Assembly (NCBI RefSeq): GCF_001306455.1
Contig: NZ_LGTQ01000012.1
Location: 1-64,000, forward strand
Reading direction: 5' to 3'
Length of the DNA: 64,000 bases
Origin: Jiulongibacter sediminis
GTDB lineage: Bacteria; Bacteroidota; Bacteroidia; Cytophagales; Spirosomataceae
Position 1 is the stretch's first letter, and each line of letters starts with the position of its first letter. Shown here one piece after another: positions 34,047-43,299 of the stretch. The translations under genes and the position numbers were made by a program. The notes under the pieces were generated by a model. That model searched no databases, was not told the origin of the DNA, and worked only from the letters and a program-made list of their open reading frames with translations.

Positions 34047-35228
34047 ATGAAGAGAGTCTTAAATCAAAATCTCCTGGTCGCACTTATTACCTTTACTTTT
34101 TTCAGTTTCTCCTGCAATTCACAGGACAATGCCAGTTCAAAGACCATGGAGTCCTTGGATTTACACATTCAGGGTACTGTCAAAAGTGATATACCCGAAA
34201 AGGTATATCTTGAAAGAATGAATGAGCGAAACCTTGCGGTTCTTGTAGATTCTGTCAAGATAGGTTCTGACAAAACTTTCAAGTTTAACACTTCTATTCC
34301 GCAGCCCGGAATTTACCAACTCAATATTGATGAACAACAAGTTATCGGGCTTATTATTGATGGAGGTGAAAATCTTACGATAACGGCTGATGGAGAGACA
34401 TCCCCTGACAAAATGCCTGAATACACAGTTGAAGGTTCAGAGAATATTAATCGCTTTAACGCTGTCTTGAAAGAGGCTCAGAATTTCGGTCAACTGAGAG
34501 CATCGCTTGAAGAAGAATTTAAAACAGCTAATGCAAAACAACAACAAGAGTTGCGTCAGCAATATCAAATGTCTTTCAATAACCACAGAGAAACCATTAA
34601 ACCAATGATAGCCCAAATGGGAACTTCATTAGCTGGAATCATTGCGGCCAATAATTTCCTGAATCCTGACATGGATGGCGAGTTTTTGGTCAGCCTTAAA
34701 GACCAACTGATTGCGGAAGGTAAAAATCATCAGTTTGCTCAGCTTTTTATTCAAACGATTAATCAGCAAACTGTAGGTAGTGAAGGCAGTATCGCTCCTG
34801 ATTTTGAACTGACAAATCTTAAAGGCGAAAAGGTTAAACTAAGTGAACTTCGTGGCAAAACAGTTATTATAGATTTTTGGGCTACCTGGTGCGGACCTTG
34901 TATTCGCTCTTTCCCGGGAATGAAACAGGCTAAGGACAAATATGCCGATAACCCTGATGTTGAGTTCTTGTTTGTAAACACTTTTGAGCGTGTAGGTGAA
35001 GATCAGTGGAATTCTCATGTTCAGAACTTTATCTCCAAAAGAGGTTTTCAATACCTCAATCCTCCATTGGATATCGGTAACCAAACGGCACTCGCCTATG
35101 GTGTAGAGGGCATTCCTGCTAAATTTTGTATAGACCCGGAGGGTAAAATTAAGCACAAAAGCACTGGATTTTTAGGCACCTCTGAGGCCGTTTATAACGA
35201 AATGGTTGAATGGGTTGAGGGAAAATAA
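34047..35228 (+). CDS. TlpA-like thioredoxin-fold lipoprotein with DUF4369-type N-terminal domain
   Basis: The start at 34047 gives a compact lipoprotein signal (MKRVLNQNLLVALITFTFFSFSC); an ATG at 34032 adds five residues including an acidic Glu before it. The N-terminal domain (about 35-150, LHIQGTVKSDIPEKVYLERMNE) resembles DUF4369. A helical linker precedes a C-terminal TlpA/AhpC-TSA domain with the redox motif FWATWCGPCIRSFPG and a cis-Pro before the last strand (GIPAKFCID). It likely works in the periplasm as a thiol-disulfide oxidoreductase, for example in cytochrome maturation or peroxide defence. The exact partner is unknown. Confidence 0.85.
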   Translation: MKRVLNQNLLVALITFTFFSFSCNSQDNASSKTMESLDLHIQGTVKSDIPEKVYLERMNERNLAVLVDSVKIGSDKTFKFNTSIPQPGIYQLNIDEQQVIGLIIDGGENLTITADGETSPDKMPEYTVEGSENINRFNAVLKEAQNFGQLRASLEEEFKTANAKQQQELRQQYQMSFNNHRETIKPMIAQMGTSLAGIIAANNFLNPDMDGEFLVSLKDQLIAEGKNHQFAQLFIQTINQQTVGSEGSIAPDFELTNLKGEKVKLSELRGKTVIIDFWATWCGPCIRSFPGMKQAKDKYADNPDVEFLFVNTFERVGEDQWNSHVQNFISKRGFQYLNPPLDIGNQTALAYGVEGIPAKFCIDPEGKIKHKSTGFLGTSEAVYNEMVEWVEGK

Positions 35229-35229
35229 T

Positions 35230-35580
35230 TCATTCCAAAATCCTTTTAGAGAGCAAGTATACTGGCAGACCGATCAAGGCACCTATACTATCGGCAAGCC
35301 AATCGTACCAATCAAAACTTCTATGGAAGCTTTCAGGCAATATACCCTGAATAATCTCTATTATAAGGCCGAAAAGAATTGCCAGCAGTATTACTCCTAA
35401 GAATTTGGGCCTCCACCATAGCCAGAAAAAAGCTACTCCTGCAAAGGCGATAAAATGGCTCCACTTGTCATATAAGCCTACAGTTTCAGGCAGTTCATCC
35501 CCCGGCCAAATACAAAGAATTAGAACAAGAAGAGTATAACTGAAAGCCAGCCATGGCTTATTCAAAATAGTCTTAATCAT
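35230..35580 (-). CDS. VanZ family small membrane protein
   Basis: The 116-residue protein has four hydrophobic segments (about 9-25, 45-60, 64-80, 97-112) and the VanZ-like signature DKWSHFIAFAGVAFFWLWW followed by EIIQGILPESFHRSFDWYDWLADSIGALIG. VanZ-like proteins occur in many bacteria outside glycopeptide resistance and their activity is not known. The start codon overlaps the stop codon of the 369-residue surface-type protein gene by 4 bp, so it ends a three-gene operon behind an acyl-ACP desaturase. Confidence 0.85.
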   Translation of the reverse strand: MIKTILNKPWLAFSYTLLVLILCIWPGDELPETVGLYDKWSHFIAFAGVAFFWLWWRPKFLGVILLAILFGLIIEIIQGILPESFHRSFDWYDWLADSIGALIGLPVYLLSKRILE

Positions 35581-36686
35581 TTTATAGCGACATAACGGGT
35601 ACCATCAGAGAACAGCTCTATACTGTAATGTCCCGATTTATTTAAAAGTTGATTTCGTGTTTCTGATCCTTCATAGTAGGGTTGGCTAAATGTAATAATT
35701 CCTGAACCTGTATTTACGATTTTCCAAGTCATCCCTGTTCTAATGGCAGGGTCTGGCAAGGTATATATAGCATCCCCTCCGTTATGGATGTAGACATAAT
35801 ATTCGTCTGATAAAGCGGTGTCGTCATTAACAATAACAAAGTTTTGATTCATGGCCTGAAGAGAGATTTTATGAATCTCTCCATCCTCATCCGTGGTCAG
35901 TATTTCTTTGTCATTAGCGGCTTGAATCCCGGTTACTTTTAAAGGGTTGTCTGCAGCCTCAATGGTGAGAGGATGACTTACTGTTTCGGTGCCAATACCC
36001 ACTTTGCCTCCGAAAAAATTATTGAGAATCACAGGCTTCATGTAAATCCCCCATCCCTTTTCAATAATATTCAGATTCACCCCTCTGAAATCCTCCATAC
36101 GAACCGCATAGAAGTTCTCTATAGAAGCCTGATTGTCTTCCGTCTGACTTGTAAAAAAACGCAAATTCAACAGATCAAAATTATCGTTATGGTATGGCCG
36201 CCCATTGTTTCCGAAGGATCCGGAAAGTCTCAGCGTTGCTGATCTCCCGAGCTCGCCACCATCTCTAAATCCGTAATGGTCAGGCATACCCCGTAAATAA
36301 TTAAATTCTGCCGTAGAATTATGGACATCCGTAAAGACTGTATCTGCCTGAAAGTTTGCGTAGTTGTTCGCCAGAATAGCGGTGTAATTGGCATTGGAGT
36401 ATTTCGCTAATCCTACTCTTGTCGAGTCGCCATCTCCATTATACCAATCATCAGGTTCATTCAGCAAAACACTCAGCCCTTTGTTTTGAACAGAATCGTA
36501 GAGGGTTACAATACCCAATTTATTGTCTTCAGGGTTTCTAAGATATTCTGATATCGAAACCGGACCGCTTCTCCAAACGCTGTCAGTTGCATTCGAATTG
36601 CCGACAGTACTATCCACTATATTCCAGTTTTGAGCCCATAAGTGAGAGTTAAAAAGTAAAAGTGTGAATAGAAGAATAGGACGCAT
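35577..36686 (-). CDS. Secreted repeat-poor surface protein with GIGT motif
   Basis: The 369-residue protein has a signal peptide (MRPILLFTLLLFNSHLWAQ). The central part is beta-rich with GFRDGGELGRSATLRLSGSFG. Near residue 230 is GKVGIGTETVSHPLTIEAADNP, a motif frequent in Bacteroidota tail-fibre-like and surface proteins that ends a stalk region. The C-terminus (FSQPYYEGSETRNQLLNKSGHYSIELFSDGTRYVAIK) is not a T9SS sorting domain. It lies 4 bp from the acyl-ACP desaturase gene stop and overlaps the VanZ gene start. The function is unknown. Confidence 0.7.
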   Translation of the reverse strand: MRPILLFTLLLFNSHLWAQNWNIVDSTVGNSNATDSVWRSGPVSISEYLRNPEDNKLGIVTLYDSVQNKGLSVLLNEPDDWYNGDGDSTRVGLAKYSNANYTAILANNYANFQADTVFTDVHNSTAEFNYLRGMPDHYGFRDGGELGRSATLRLSGSFGNNGRPYHNDNFDLLNLRFFTSQTEDNQASIENFYAVRMEDFRGVNLNIIEKGWGIYMKPVILNNFFGGKVGIGTETVSHPLTIEAADNPLKVTGIQAANDKEILTTDEDGEIHKISLQAMNQNFVIVNDDTALSDEYYVYIHNGGDAIYTLPDPAIRTGMTWKIVNTGSGIITFSQPYYEGSETRNQLLNKSGHYSIELFSDGTRYVAIK

Positions 36687-36690
36687 AGGG

Positions 36691-37671
36691 TCAACGACTT
36701 ATCCAGCTAAACTCATACTCCAGTTCAGGCACTTTAGTTCTTTCAGCCACACGTTTTAGACGGGCTGGTAGTCCAATGATATAATCCCTCGCTTTTTCAG
36801 CTTGCTCTGTTATGTCACGAATACCCTCTATATTCCAGTCTTTGATCAGACTCTCCATGATTTCGATATAGTCATTTGCCGTATAAACACCTAGCCTTTG
36901 AGCAGCATCAGAGAAATGAGAGAATGTCTGACCCATTTTCACTCCCGTTTCACGTAAGAAGTGAGCAGGCATTACAATTTTACGCTTCATCATATACTCA
37001 AAAGCCAGCATCATTTCCGAAGGGTCTATTTCAAAAATTTTACTGACAAAAGTTTTGTAGGCTTTGTAATGTCGCATTTCGTCGGCGGCAATAACACCAC
37101 AGATTTTTGACAACGTAGTATTACCGTAACCTTTTGATAAAGAGGCTGTTCTTCGGTGAGAAATATTGGTTGCCAATTCCTGAAAAGAGGTATAAATAAA
37201 GTTTTTATAAGGGTCTGTACCTGTACCAATATCAAATCCATCAGCAATCAGATACTGCGTTGAGGTTTCCATTTCACGCATATTAACTCGTCCTGATAGA
37301 TACAGGTATTTGTTGAGTAAATCGCCATGACGATTCTCTTCTGCAGACCACCATCTCACCCATTTGGCCCAACCCTGAGGGTCTTTGTCGTTTTCTACCC
37401 CTTCTACTGACATCAGCCACGACTCATAAGTAGGCAGGGCTTCTTCCGTTATTGTATCACCGATAAGCACAGCGATATAGTCATAGGGAAGCTCTTTGCA
37501 AGATTCCTGAAGCAATTTAATGTCAGTCAGAAAATCCTCTGAATCTGATTCAGGAAGCATATCAGAGGGCTGCCAGTTCGTCTCGATTGGCTTTAAAAAC
37601 TGCCCTATAAGCTCGTCCATTTTTAAGCCAATAAACTTCATCACTTCTATTCTGGAGGCAGGTAATTGCAT
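36691..37671 (-). CDS. Acyl-ACP desaturase (di-iron fatty-acid desaturase)
   Basis: The 326-residue protein belongs to the soluble stearoyl-ACP desaturase family. The two iron ligand motifs are EENRH (Glu112-His115) and DEMRH (Glu198-His201). It probably introduces a double bond into an acyl-ACP chain using O2 and ferredoxin, adjusting membrane unsaturation. It is the first gene of an operon with a surface protein and a VanZ protein, and a TACCTTTG element lies upstream on its strand. The plsC acyltransferase gene diverges from it, so both lipid genes share one intergenic region. Confidence 0.9.
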   Translation of the reverse strand: MQLPASRIEVMKFIGLKMDELIGQFLKPIETNWQPSDMLPESDSEDFLTDIKLLQESCKELPYDYIAVLIGDTITEEALPTYESWLMSVEGVENDKDPQGWAKWVRWWSAEENRHGDLLNKYLYLSGRVNMREMETSTQYLIADGFDIGTGTDPYKNFIYTSFQELATNISHRRTASLSKGYGNTTLSKICGVIAADEMRHYKAYKTFVSKIFEIDPSEMMLAFEYMMKRKIVMPAHFLRETGVKMGQTFSHFSDAAQRLGVYTANDYIEIMESLIKDWNIEGIRDITEQAEKARDYIIGLPARLKRVAERTKVPELEYEFSWISR

Positions 37672-37706
37672 ATTGTTAATTTAAGAGTGTCAAATTTTCT
37701 GAATTG

Positions 37707-37714
37707 CAAAGGTA
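37707..37714 (-). promoter_or_regulatory. -7 element of the desaturase operon
   Basis: TACCTTTG on the minus strand, 36 bp before the start codon, matches TAnnTTTG exactly. The adjacent plsC promoter has the same TACCTTTGCA sequence. Confidence 0.55.
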
Positions 37715-37751
37715 AAAAATAAACAGAGCCTTATGAATGATTACAAAGAAT

Positions 37752-37759
37752 TACCTTTG
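37752..37759 (+). promoter_or_regulatory. -7 element of plsC
   Basis: TACCTTTG, 23 bp before the plsC start codon, matches TAnnTTTG exactly and gives a short leader. Confidence 0.5.
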
Positions 37760-37782
37760 CATGGAAATACAACATTTTTTTA

Positions 37783-38517
37783 ATGAAAATAGTCATTGAC
37801 TACATCTTAAGTGTCATTTATCTCCTTTATTTCGGGCTGATACTTGTCATATTTCATGGAATTCAATGGGTCACATTTACCCTATTCGGTTCAAAGGCTC
37901 ACCAGCAAATAGTGCATGCTTTAAACTTTTGTTTGGTTTATGGCTGGTACCTCACCGGAAGCTCAGTCACTGCCAGAAAGAATGTTGAGCTACCTACAGA
38001 CAGGTCGATACTTTTTATTGCCAATCATCAGAGCATGTTTGATATCCCGGGGATCATCTGGTTTTGGCGTGAGCATATCCCGAAATTTGTCGCCAAAAAG
38101 GAATTAGCCAAGGGCATCCCTTCCATATCATACAACCTTCGGGTGGCTAATGCTGCTTTAATTGATCGTAAAGATGGGAAAGCCGCAGTTTTAGAAATTG
38201 CAAAGCTCGGGAAACACATTTGTGAAAACACTTATTCCGCAGCTATTTTCCCGGAAGGAACACGGTCAAGAACCGGAAAAGTGAAAGAGTTTAATGTTGG
38301 CGGAGTAGCCACCTTACTCAAAAGGTGCCCCAATCTTTTGGTGGTACCGCTTGCTATTGAGGGAACCCAAAAGTTTAATCCGAAAGGATTATTCCCTCTG
38401 AGATCATTCTCAAACCTTAAGTTTACTTCGTTGACCCCAATAGAGCCTGAAGGTAAAAAAGCCGAGGAAGTTGTGGCAGAAGCCAGAAACCAGATTCTTC
38501 AAATAGTAGAAGGCTAA
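37783..38517 (+). CDS. plsC: 1-acyl-sn-glycerol-3-phosphate acyltransferase
   Basis: The 244-residue membrane-associated acyltransferase makes phosphatidic acid from lysophosphatidate and an acyl-ACP or acyl-CoA. Motif I is NHQSMFD (His82, Asp87). Motif III is FPEGTRSR with the glycerol-phosphate-binding Arg. Hydrophobic helices at the N-terminus anchor it in the inner membrane. It is divergent from the acyl-ACP desaturase gene, so the two may be expressed together to supply and use unsaturated chains, though no shared operator is clear. The aspS gene follows with its own promoter-like element. Confidence 0.92.
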   Translation: MKIVIDYILSVIYLLYFGLILVIFHGIQWVTFTLFGSKAHQQIVHALNFCLVYGWYLTGSSVTARKNVELPTDRSILFIANHQSMFDIPGIIWFWREHIPKFVAKKELAKGIPSISYNLRVANAALIDRKDGKAAVLEIAKLGKHICENTYSAAIFPEGTRSRTGKVKEFNVGGVATLLKRCPNLLVVPLAIEGTQKFNPKGLFPLRSFSNLKFTSLTPIEPEGKKAEEVVAEARNQILQIVEG

Positions 38518-38543
38518 AAGGTCTCAAAAACAATTCAAATCCC

Positions 38544-38551
38544 TAATTTTG
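38544..38551 (+). promoter_or_regulatory. -7 element of aspS
   Basis: TAATTTTG, 23 bp before the aspS start, matches TAnnTTTG. The -33 region is not recognisable. Confidence 0.35.
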
Positions 38552-38574
38552 CACTCCAATTTTCAAAAAAGACA

Positions 38575-40320
38575 ATGTTAAGAACTCATACTTGTGGTGA
38601 ATTAAGACTCTCAAATGCATATGAAACCGTGACCCTCTGTGGGTGGGTTCAAAAAAGCCGCGATAAAGGCGGACTGGTATGGGTAGACCTGAGAGACCGC
38701 TATGGCATTACTCAATTGATGGCCGAAGAAGGGGTAAGTTCTGAAGCTGTACTTGATCAGGTTCGGGAACTAGGTCGTGAGTTTGTGGTCAAAGTAACCG
38801 GAAAGGTTAAAGAGCGTGAAGCCAAAAATGAGAAGATATCAACAGGAGAAATTGAGATCTTGATTGAAACTCTTGAGATTTTAAATCCTGCAAAACTTCC
38901 CCCATTCTTAATTGAAGATGAGACAGACGGTGGTGACGAACTCAGGATGAAATACCGCTACCTTGACCTGAGAAGAAATACTGTAAGAGAGAAACTAAGG
39001 CTTCGTCATAAAGTGGGTTCGGCGACCAGAAATTATCTGGATAGTCAGGACTTTATTGAGGTGGAAACACCAGTTTTGATAAAATCTACACCGGAAGGTG
39101 CCAGGGATTTCGTAGTGCCGAGTCGAATGAATCAGGGAGAGTTTTATGCTTTGCCACAATCGCCTCAGACATTTAAGCAACTATTAATGGTTTCGGGTTT
39201 TGACCGATACTATCAGATAGTCAAATGTTTCAGAGACGAGGATCTGCGAGCCGACCGCCAGCCTGAATTTACGCAGATTGACTGTGAAATGGCTTTTGTA
39301 GAACAGGAGGATATCCTCAACACTTTTGAAGGATTAATCAGACATCTGTTTAAAACTGTGAAAGGAATTGAGCTGGATGAGGTACCAAGAATGAGCTATG
39401 CTGATGCTATGCGTTTATACGGTTCAGACAAACCTGACACTCGATTTGAAATGCAATTTGTTGAGCTCAATGAGCTTACTCAAAACAAAGGATTTGACAT
39501 TTTTGATTCGGCGGAACTGATAGTCGGTATTAATGCCTCCGGATGTGCAGCCTACAGCAGAAAAGAAATCGATCAGCTTACAGACTGGGTAAAAAGGCCG
39601 CAGGTGGGAGCTAAAGGGTTAGTTTATATCAAATATAACGAAGACGGCAGTTTCAAATCTTCGGTTGATAAGTTTTACTCTGACGAAGACAAAAAAGCCA
39701 TTGCTGAGAAGTTTGGAGCAAAACCGGGTGATATGATACTCATCTTATCCGGCGAAACGGATAAAGTTAGAAAACAACTCAATGAACTACGTCTGGAAAT
39801 GGGTAGCCGACTAGGGCTAAGAAACCCGGATGACTATAAAGTACTTTGGGTGCTTGATTTCCCGCTTCTTGAGTTTGATGAAGAAACCAACAGATGGCAT
39901 GCCATGCACCATCCGTTTACCAGCCCAAAGCCGGAAGATTTGAGTAAAATTGAAAGTGCACCTGGCGAAGTAAGGGCCAATGCTTACGATATGGTGATCA
40001 ATGGTACCGAAGTGGGCGGCGGCTCGGTTCGTATTTTTGAAAAACCCCTTCAGCAGCAAATGTTTAAACTACTCGGCTTTACGCCTGAAGAGGCCGAAGC
40101 CCAGTTTGGCTTCTTAATGTCAGCTTTTGAATATGGTGCACCACCACATGCCGGTATTGCATTTGGTTTTGACAGACTCTGCTCACTTTTTGGAGGCTCT
40201 GATAGTATTCGCGACTATATCGCTTTCCCGAAAAACAACAGCGGTCGTGATGTGATGATTGACTCGCCGGCAACGATTTCTGAAGAGCAATTGAAAGAGT
40301 TGGGGATTGACGTGAAGTAA
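38575..40320 (+). CDS. aspS: Aspartyl-tRNA synthetase
   Basis: The 581-residue class IIb enzyme has an OB-fold anticodon-binding domain in the first 110 residues and the catalytic core with [25 protein letters not shown] (motif 2) and [11 protein letters not shown] (motif 3). The bacterial GAD insertion lies between. The length is typical of bacterial, discriminating or non-discriminating AspRS; the sequence alone does not decide which. A strong terminator follows. It is an ordinary housekeeping gene next to plsC with no shared function. Confidence 0.97.
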   Translation: MLRTHTCGELRLSNAYETVTLCGWVQKSRDKGGLVWVDLRDRYGITQLMAEEGVSSEAVLDQVRELGREFVVKVTGKVKEREAKNEKISTGEIEILIETLEILNPAKLPPFLIEDETDGGDELRMKYRYLDLRRNTVREKLRLRHKVGSATRNYLDSQDFIEVETPVLIKSTPEGARDFVVPSRMNQGEFYALPQSPQTFKQLLMVSGFDRYYQIVKCFRDEDLRADRQPEFTQIDCEMAFVEQEDILNTFEGLIRHLFKTVKGIELDEVPRMSYADAMRLYGSDKPDTRFEMQFVELNELTQNKGFDIFDSAELIVGINASGCAAYSRKEIDQLTDWVKRPQVGAKGLVYIKYNEDGSFKSSVDKFYSDEDKKAIAEKFGAKPGDMILILSGETDKVRKQLNELRLEMGSRLGLRNPDDYKVLWVLDFPLLEFDEETNRWHAMHHPFTSPKPEDLSKIESAPGEVRANAYDMVINGTEVGGGSVRIFEKPLQQQMFKLLGFTPEEAEAQFGFLMSAFEYGAPPHAGIAFGFDRLCSLFGGSDSIRDYIAFPKNNSGRDVMIDSPATISEEQLKELGIDVK

Positions 40321-40346
40321 ATGGAATTGATTTCGATATAAAAGAG

Positions 40347-40377
40347 AAAGGAGAGCCCGAATAGCTCTCCTTTTCCT
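40347..40377. terminator. Terminator between aspS and the convergent cytochrome gene
   Basis: AAAGGAGAGC (40347-40356) pairs with GCTCTCCTTT (40364-40373) around a 7-nt loop. T-rich sequence follows on the plus strand. Confidence 0.8.
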
Positions 40378-40401
40378 TTCTTTATTTAGAATGAAGATGT
40401 T

Positions 40402-43194
40402 TTAAACCCCATTCCCAAAACCGAAAAATTTCATCCCTTCCATAATCCATGGGGCTTTTTCGTCAGAACCTGTTTGCCTGAAACGAATGTAGCGGGCATT
40501 GACAGGAGAATCAAAACGAATCACATTCGGGGAATCTGCTCCCTCTCCTTCCCACACGGTTTCCCACTTCTTGCCATTCATAGAATACTCAATAGTCAAC
40601 ATTCTTGGATGCGTTTTTATCGGAGGCAAACGATCCCGCCAGCTGCCCTGTCTGATATTTCTGGATTTAAACTCCAGCTCAGATATTGATTTCGTTTGAG
40701 GAAATTCCACCTGAAAAAACATATCCTGAGTCTGAGGGACGCCTGTAGTCCACCCTTCAAATGTAAAGGCTCCAGAGGGCTTCCCTGTCCCCCCTTTTCT
40801 GATTAAATCAGAATGACTGGCTGTAACCACCCAATCTTCACCATACGTAATTTCTGCCGGTACCGAAGCCTTCAGGCTTTTGTATTGATAAGGCGTTGTT
40901 TGCTTTTCTGTTGCTTCTCTTACCCTCTTAACATCCTCCGCAGTCACCAAAGATGCTTCGTTTTCAAACCCGGCCCGAATAAACGAGGCAACCTGAGAAA
41001 CCCATTCGTCTGAGTTTTGTCCCATGCCAACCATCACGACACCTTCGTAGGACTGTCCTTCAATCTCACCCGTAACTCCACGGAGTATTGTTTTCACGAC
41101 ATAATCAGGATGTGACCGAAGGTTTTTATTCCCCACGAAAGAAGGAGCCATAAGCCCTGAACCTACCGGTGTCCCCCGGCCGTCAAGTCCATGACATTGA
41201 GAACATAATTCAGTGTAAATCTTTTGTCCTTCTTCAATTCGGGCCTTCTCCTCATCACTGTAATTTGGGTTATTTCTTCCAAAAAACGAATGAACAACAG
41301 GAGGTTCCAAAATTTGCTGACCTACCAACTGAACTCCTGCAGCCGCGTTTTTCTGCATAGCAATTTTGATATTCTCTTCAATATCAGGCACCTGTAGTAC
41401 TTTGGCCGTTTGCATGGCACGGATAGCCACATCGGTATTCTTGTCAAGCATCAGCTTTTTGTAATACTCGTCAAAAGACTTGTCGCCCGCTTTATACAAA
41501 CTTTCTGAAACCCACATGGCCATATTACGCACCCTGTAGTTAGGGTCAGCCATCAAATCTTTGACAAGTTTAGCATCCAAAGCCCCTATACCTTCCAACA
41601 CCCATAGAGCATGAAAACGCGGCTCTGGTTTTGAGGAATTACGAGCCATTGCTTCTAATTGAGGTACCACAGATTTGTCCTGACGTAAAACCAACAATTG
41701 CTGAGCTTTATCACGCCACCAGCCATTCGGGTGCTCCAAATGTTTTACCAGTTGTGCTGAAGTTTCCTCAAACATTCTTGGTTGCGTTTGATCTCTCGGG
41801 AAGTCCTTATGACTTAGTCGCCAGATTCTACCAAGACCCACTACCTTATCCAATTGATATTGTTCAATTTTCACTCTCAGATATGAGCCTTTTCCGGCCC
41901 ATTCGCCTTCCTGAATAATACCGTGGTACATATCAGTAATGTACATGCTTCCGTCAGGAGCCGTAGTCATATCTACTGGCCTGAAGAGTGGATCAGTGGA
42001 CCGAATAAACTCGGCTTTCTCATTTTGGTAATAGTTTTTCAGTTGTGTTATTCCACCATTATTTTCTTTGCTGATTCTTCTGACAATTCTTGCAACCGGT
42101 TCTCCATAAAAATACTCTCCATACAGCTCCTGAGGTAATCTGTGCCCTCTGAAAATATCGTTTCCTGCAGCTCCGGTAACTTCGTTTAATGATCCATCCG
42201 GTTGTCTTACAGCCCTCATCCCACCTTGCATGTCAGCAATTTTTACCGGTGCACCCCAAGGTACTCTGAAGCCTTCCTCAAATTGACCCTCTTTGACCAC
42301 ATAATCACCCAGATGAATGGGAAACTGCCAGTAAGAAGGCACGCCACTGGCCCCACCCTGAAACCAAAGTTTTCCGTCGTCATCATGTGTTACTCCCCAT
42401 TGACCGTGATTTGAGCCCGTAGCCTCTCTTTTTACGCCATCGGGAGTCCAGCGAACTCTGAACGGATTCACCGTGCTATATAGCCAGTTATCCATTCCCC
42501 AGTACATGAAGGCCTGCTGATGTTCCACATTGCCTGATCGCCCGTAATTATCACAGAAGAACTCCTTTTTGTCAGCATGACCGTCCCCATCTGTATCGGT
42601 GTATTTGTAGACCACATCCTGATTTGACTCCATCGTAAGAATGCAATCCGGACCAAAAGGAAGGACAAATCGGGGAAAAACTAAATTGTTGACAAACATG
42701 CCGCCCGACTCGTAGACGCCATCGTTGTCTTTATCCTCCCATCTTGATATACCTGAAATCGGCTCTAATTCATTGTCGGAGTCTGCAGTGAGCATGTAAC
42801 TTCTTAGCTCTAAAACGTACATTCTGCCGTTACCATCAAAGGCAATAGCCCCGGGCTGTTGAATCTGTGGTTCGGTAAGAATGGCCTCAATATCATAGCC
42901 ATCCATCAGGATGAACTGATCTTTTTGTTCAGCTACAGAAAGCGGCAATACAGGTGGCTTTGGATCCAGGTCAATACCTTTCCAATAATCCATTGTAGTA
43001 TCCGCGGTTTCCGGCAAAGCAATTACAGGATAACCTTTTTCATTGGTCACAACTTCTTCGGAAGCAGAAATTATCTGACCTGTGGCGTTATCAGCTGAGG
43101 ACGTTGAAGAACCCGGCTTTTGGCATTGCCAAAGCATCAAAGAAGCTGAACAGATGGCCAGCAGAGAAGTACTAAAGCTCAGAGGCTTATTCAT
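40402..43194 (-). CDS. Multi-domain lipoprotein: beta-propeller dehydrogenase-like, HEAT-like, cytochrome c and discoidin-like domains
   Basis: The 930-residue protein starts with a lipoprotein-like signal (LLAICSASLMLWQC). A large N-terminal domain has the PVC-type membrane-bound dehydrogenase signature, with GRMYVLELRSYML, DGVYESGGMFVNNL and GSNHGQWGVTHDDDGKLW. HEAT-like repeats follow (YRVRNMAMWVSE region). A c-type cytochrome has CSQCH at Cys664-His668. The final 130 residues resemble an F5/8-type carbohydrate-binding domain (EYSMNGKKWETVWEG, ARYIRFRQTGS). Such proteins probably oxidise sugars or other substrates and pass electrons to the cytochrome domain. The substrate is unknown. Confidence 0.8.
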   Translation of the reverse strand: MNKPLSFSTSLLAICSASLMLWQCQKPGSSTSSADNATGQIISASEEVVTNEKGYPVIALPETADTTMDYWKGIDLDPKPPVLPLSVAEQKDQFILMDGYDIEAILTEPQIQQPGAIAFDGNGRMYVLELRSYMLTADSDNELEPISGISRWEDKDNDGVYESGGMFVNNLVFPRFVLPFGPDCILTMESNQDVVYKYTDTDGDGHADKKEFFCDNYGRSGNVEHQQAFMYWGMDNWLYSTVNPFRVRWTPDGVKREATGSNHGQWGVTHDDDGKLWFQGGASGVPSYWQFPIHLGDYVVKEGQFEEGFRVPWGAPVKIADMQGGMRAVRQPDGSLNEVTGAAGNDIFRGHRLPQELYGEYFYGEPVARIVRRISKENNGGITQLKNYYQNEKAEFIRSTDPLFRPVDMTTAPDGSMYITDMYHGIIQEGEWAGKGSYLRVKIEQYQLDKVVGLGRIWRLSHKDFPRDQTQPRMFEETSAQLVKHLEHPNGWWRDKAQQLLVLRQDKSVVPQLEAMARNSSKPEPRFHALWVLEGIGALDAKLVKDLMADPNYRVRNMAMWVSESLYKAGDKSFDEYYKKLMLDKNTDVAIRAMQTAKVLQVPDIEENIKIAMQKNAAAGVQLVGQQILEPPVVHSFFGRNNPNYSDEEKARIEEGQKIYTELCSQCHGLDGRGTPVGSGLMAPSFVGNKNLRSHPDYVVKTILRGVTGEIEGQSYEGVVMVGMGQNSDEWVSQVASFIRAGFENEASLVTAEDVKRVREATEKQTTPYQYKSLKASVPAEITYGEDWVVTASHSDLIRKGGTGKPSGAFTFEGWTTGVPQTQDMFFQVEFPQTKSISELEFKSRNIRQGSWRDRLPPIKTHPRMLTIEYSMNGKKWETVWEGEGADSPNVIRFDSPVNARYIRFRQTGSDEKAPWIMEGMKFFGFGNGV

Positions 43195-43241
43195 TTGTTT
43201 ACGTTTATTTATTTCAATAGCTACACCAAATTATACGCAAA

Positions 43242-43267
43242 AGGCCAATGTTTCAAAACATTGGCCT
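43242..43267 (-). terminator. Terminator of the coiled-coil membrane gene pair
   Basis: AGGCCAATGTT (43242-43252) pairs with AACATTGGCCT (43257-43267) and is followed by TTTTGCG on the minus strand, downstream of the gene ending at 43300. Confidence 0.75.
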
Positions 43268-43299
43268 CTCATTAGACAAAATTGCCTTTTTTAAAGATT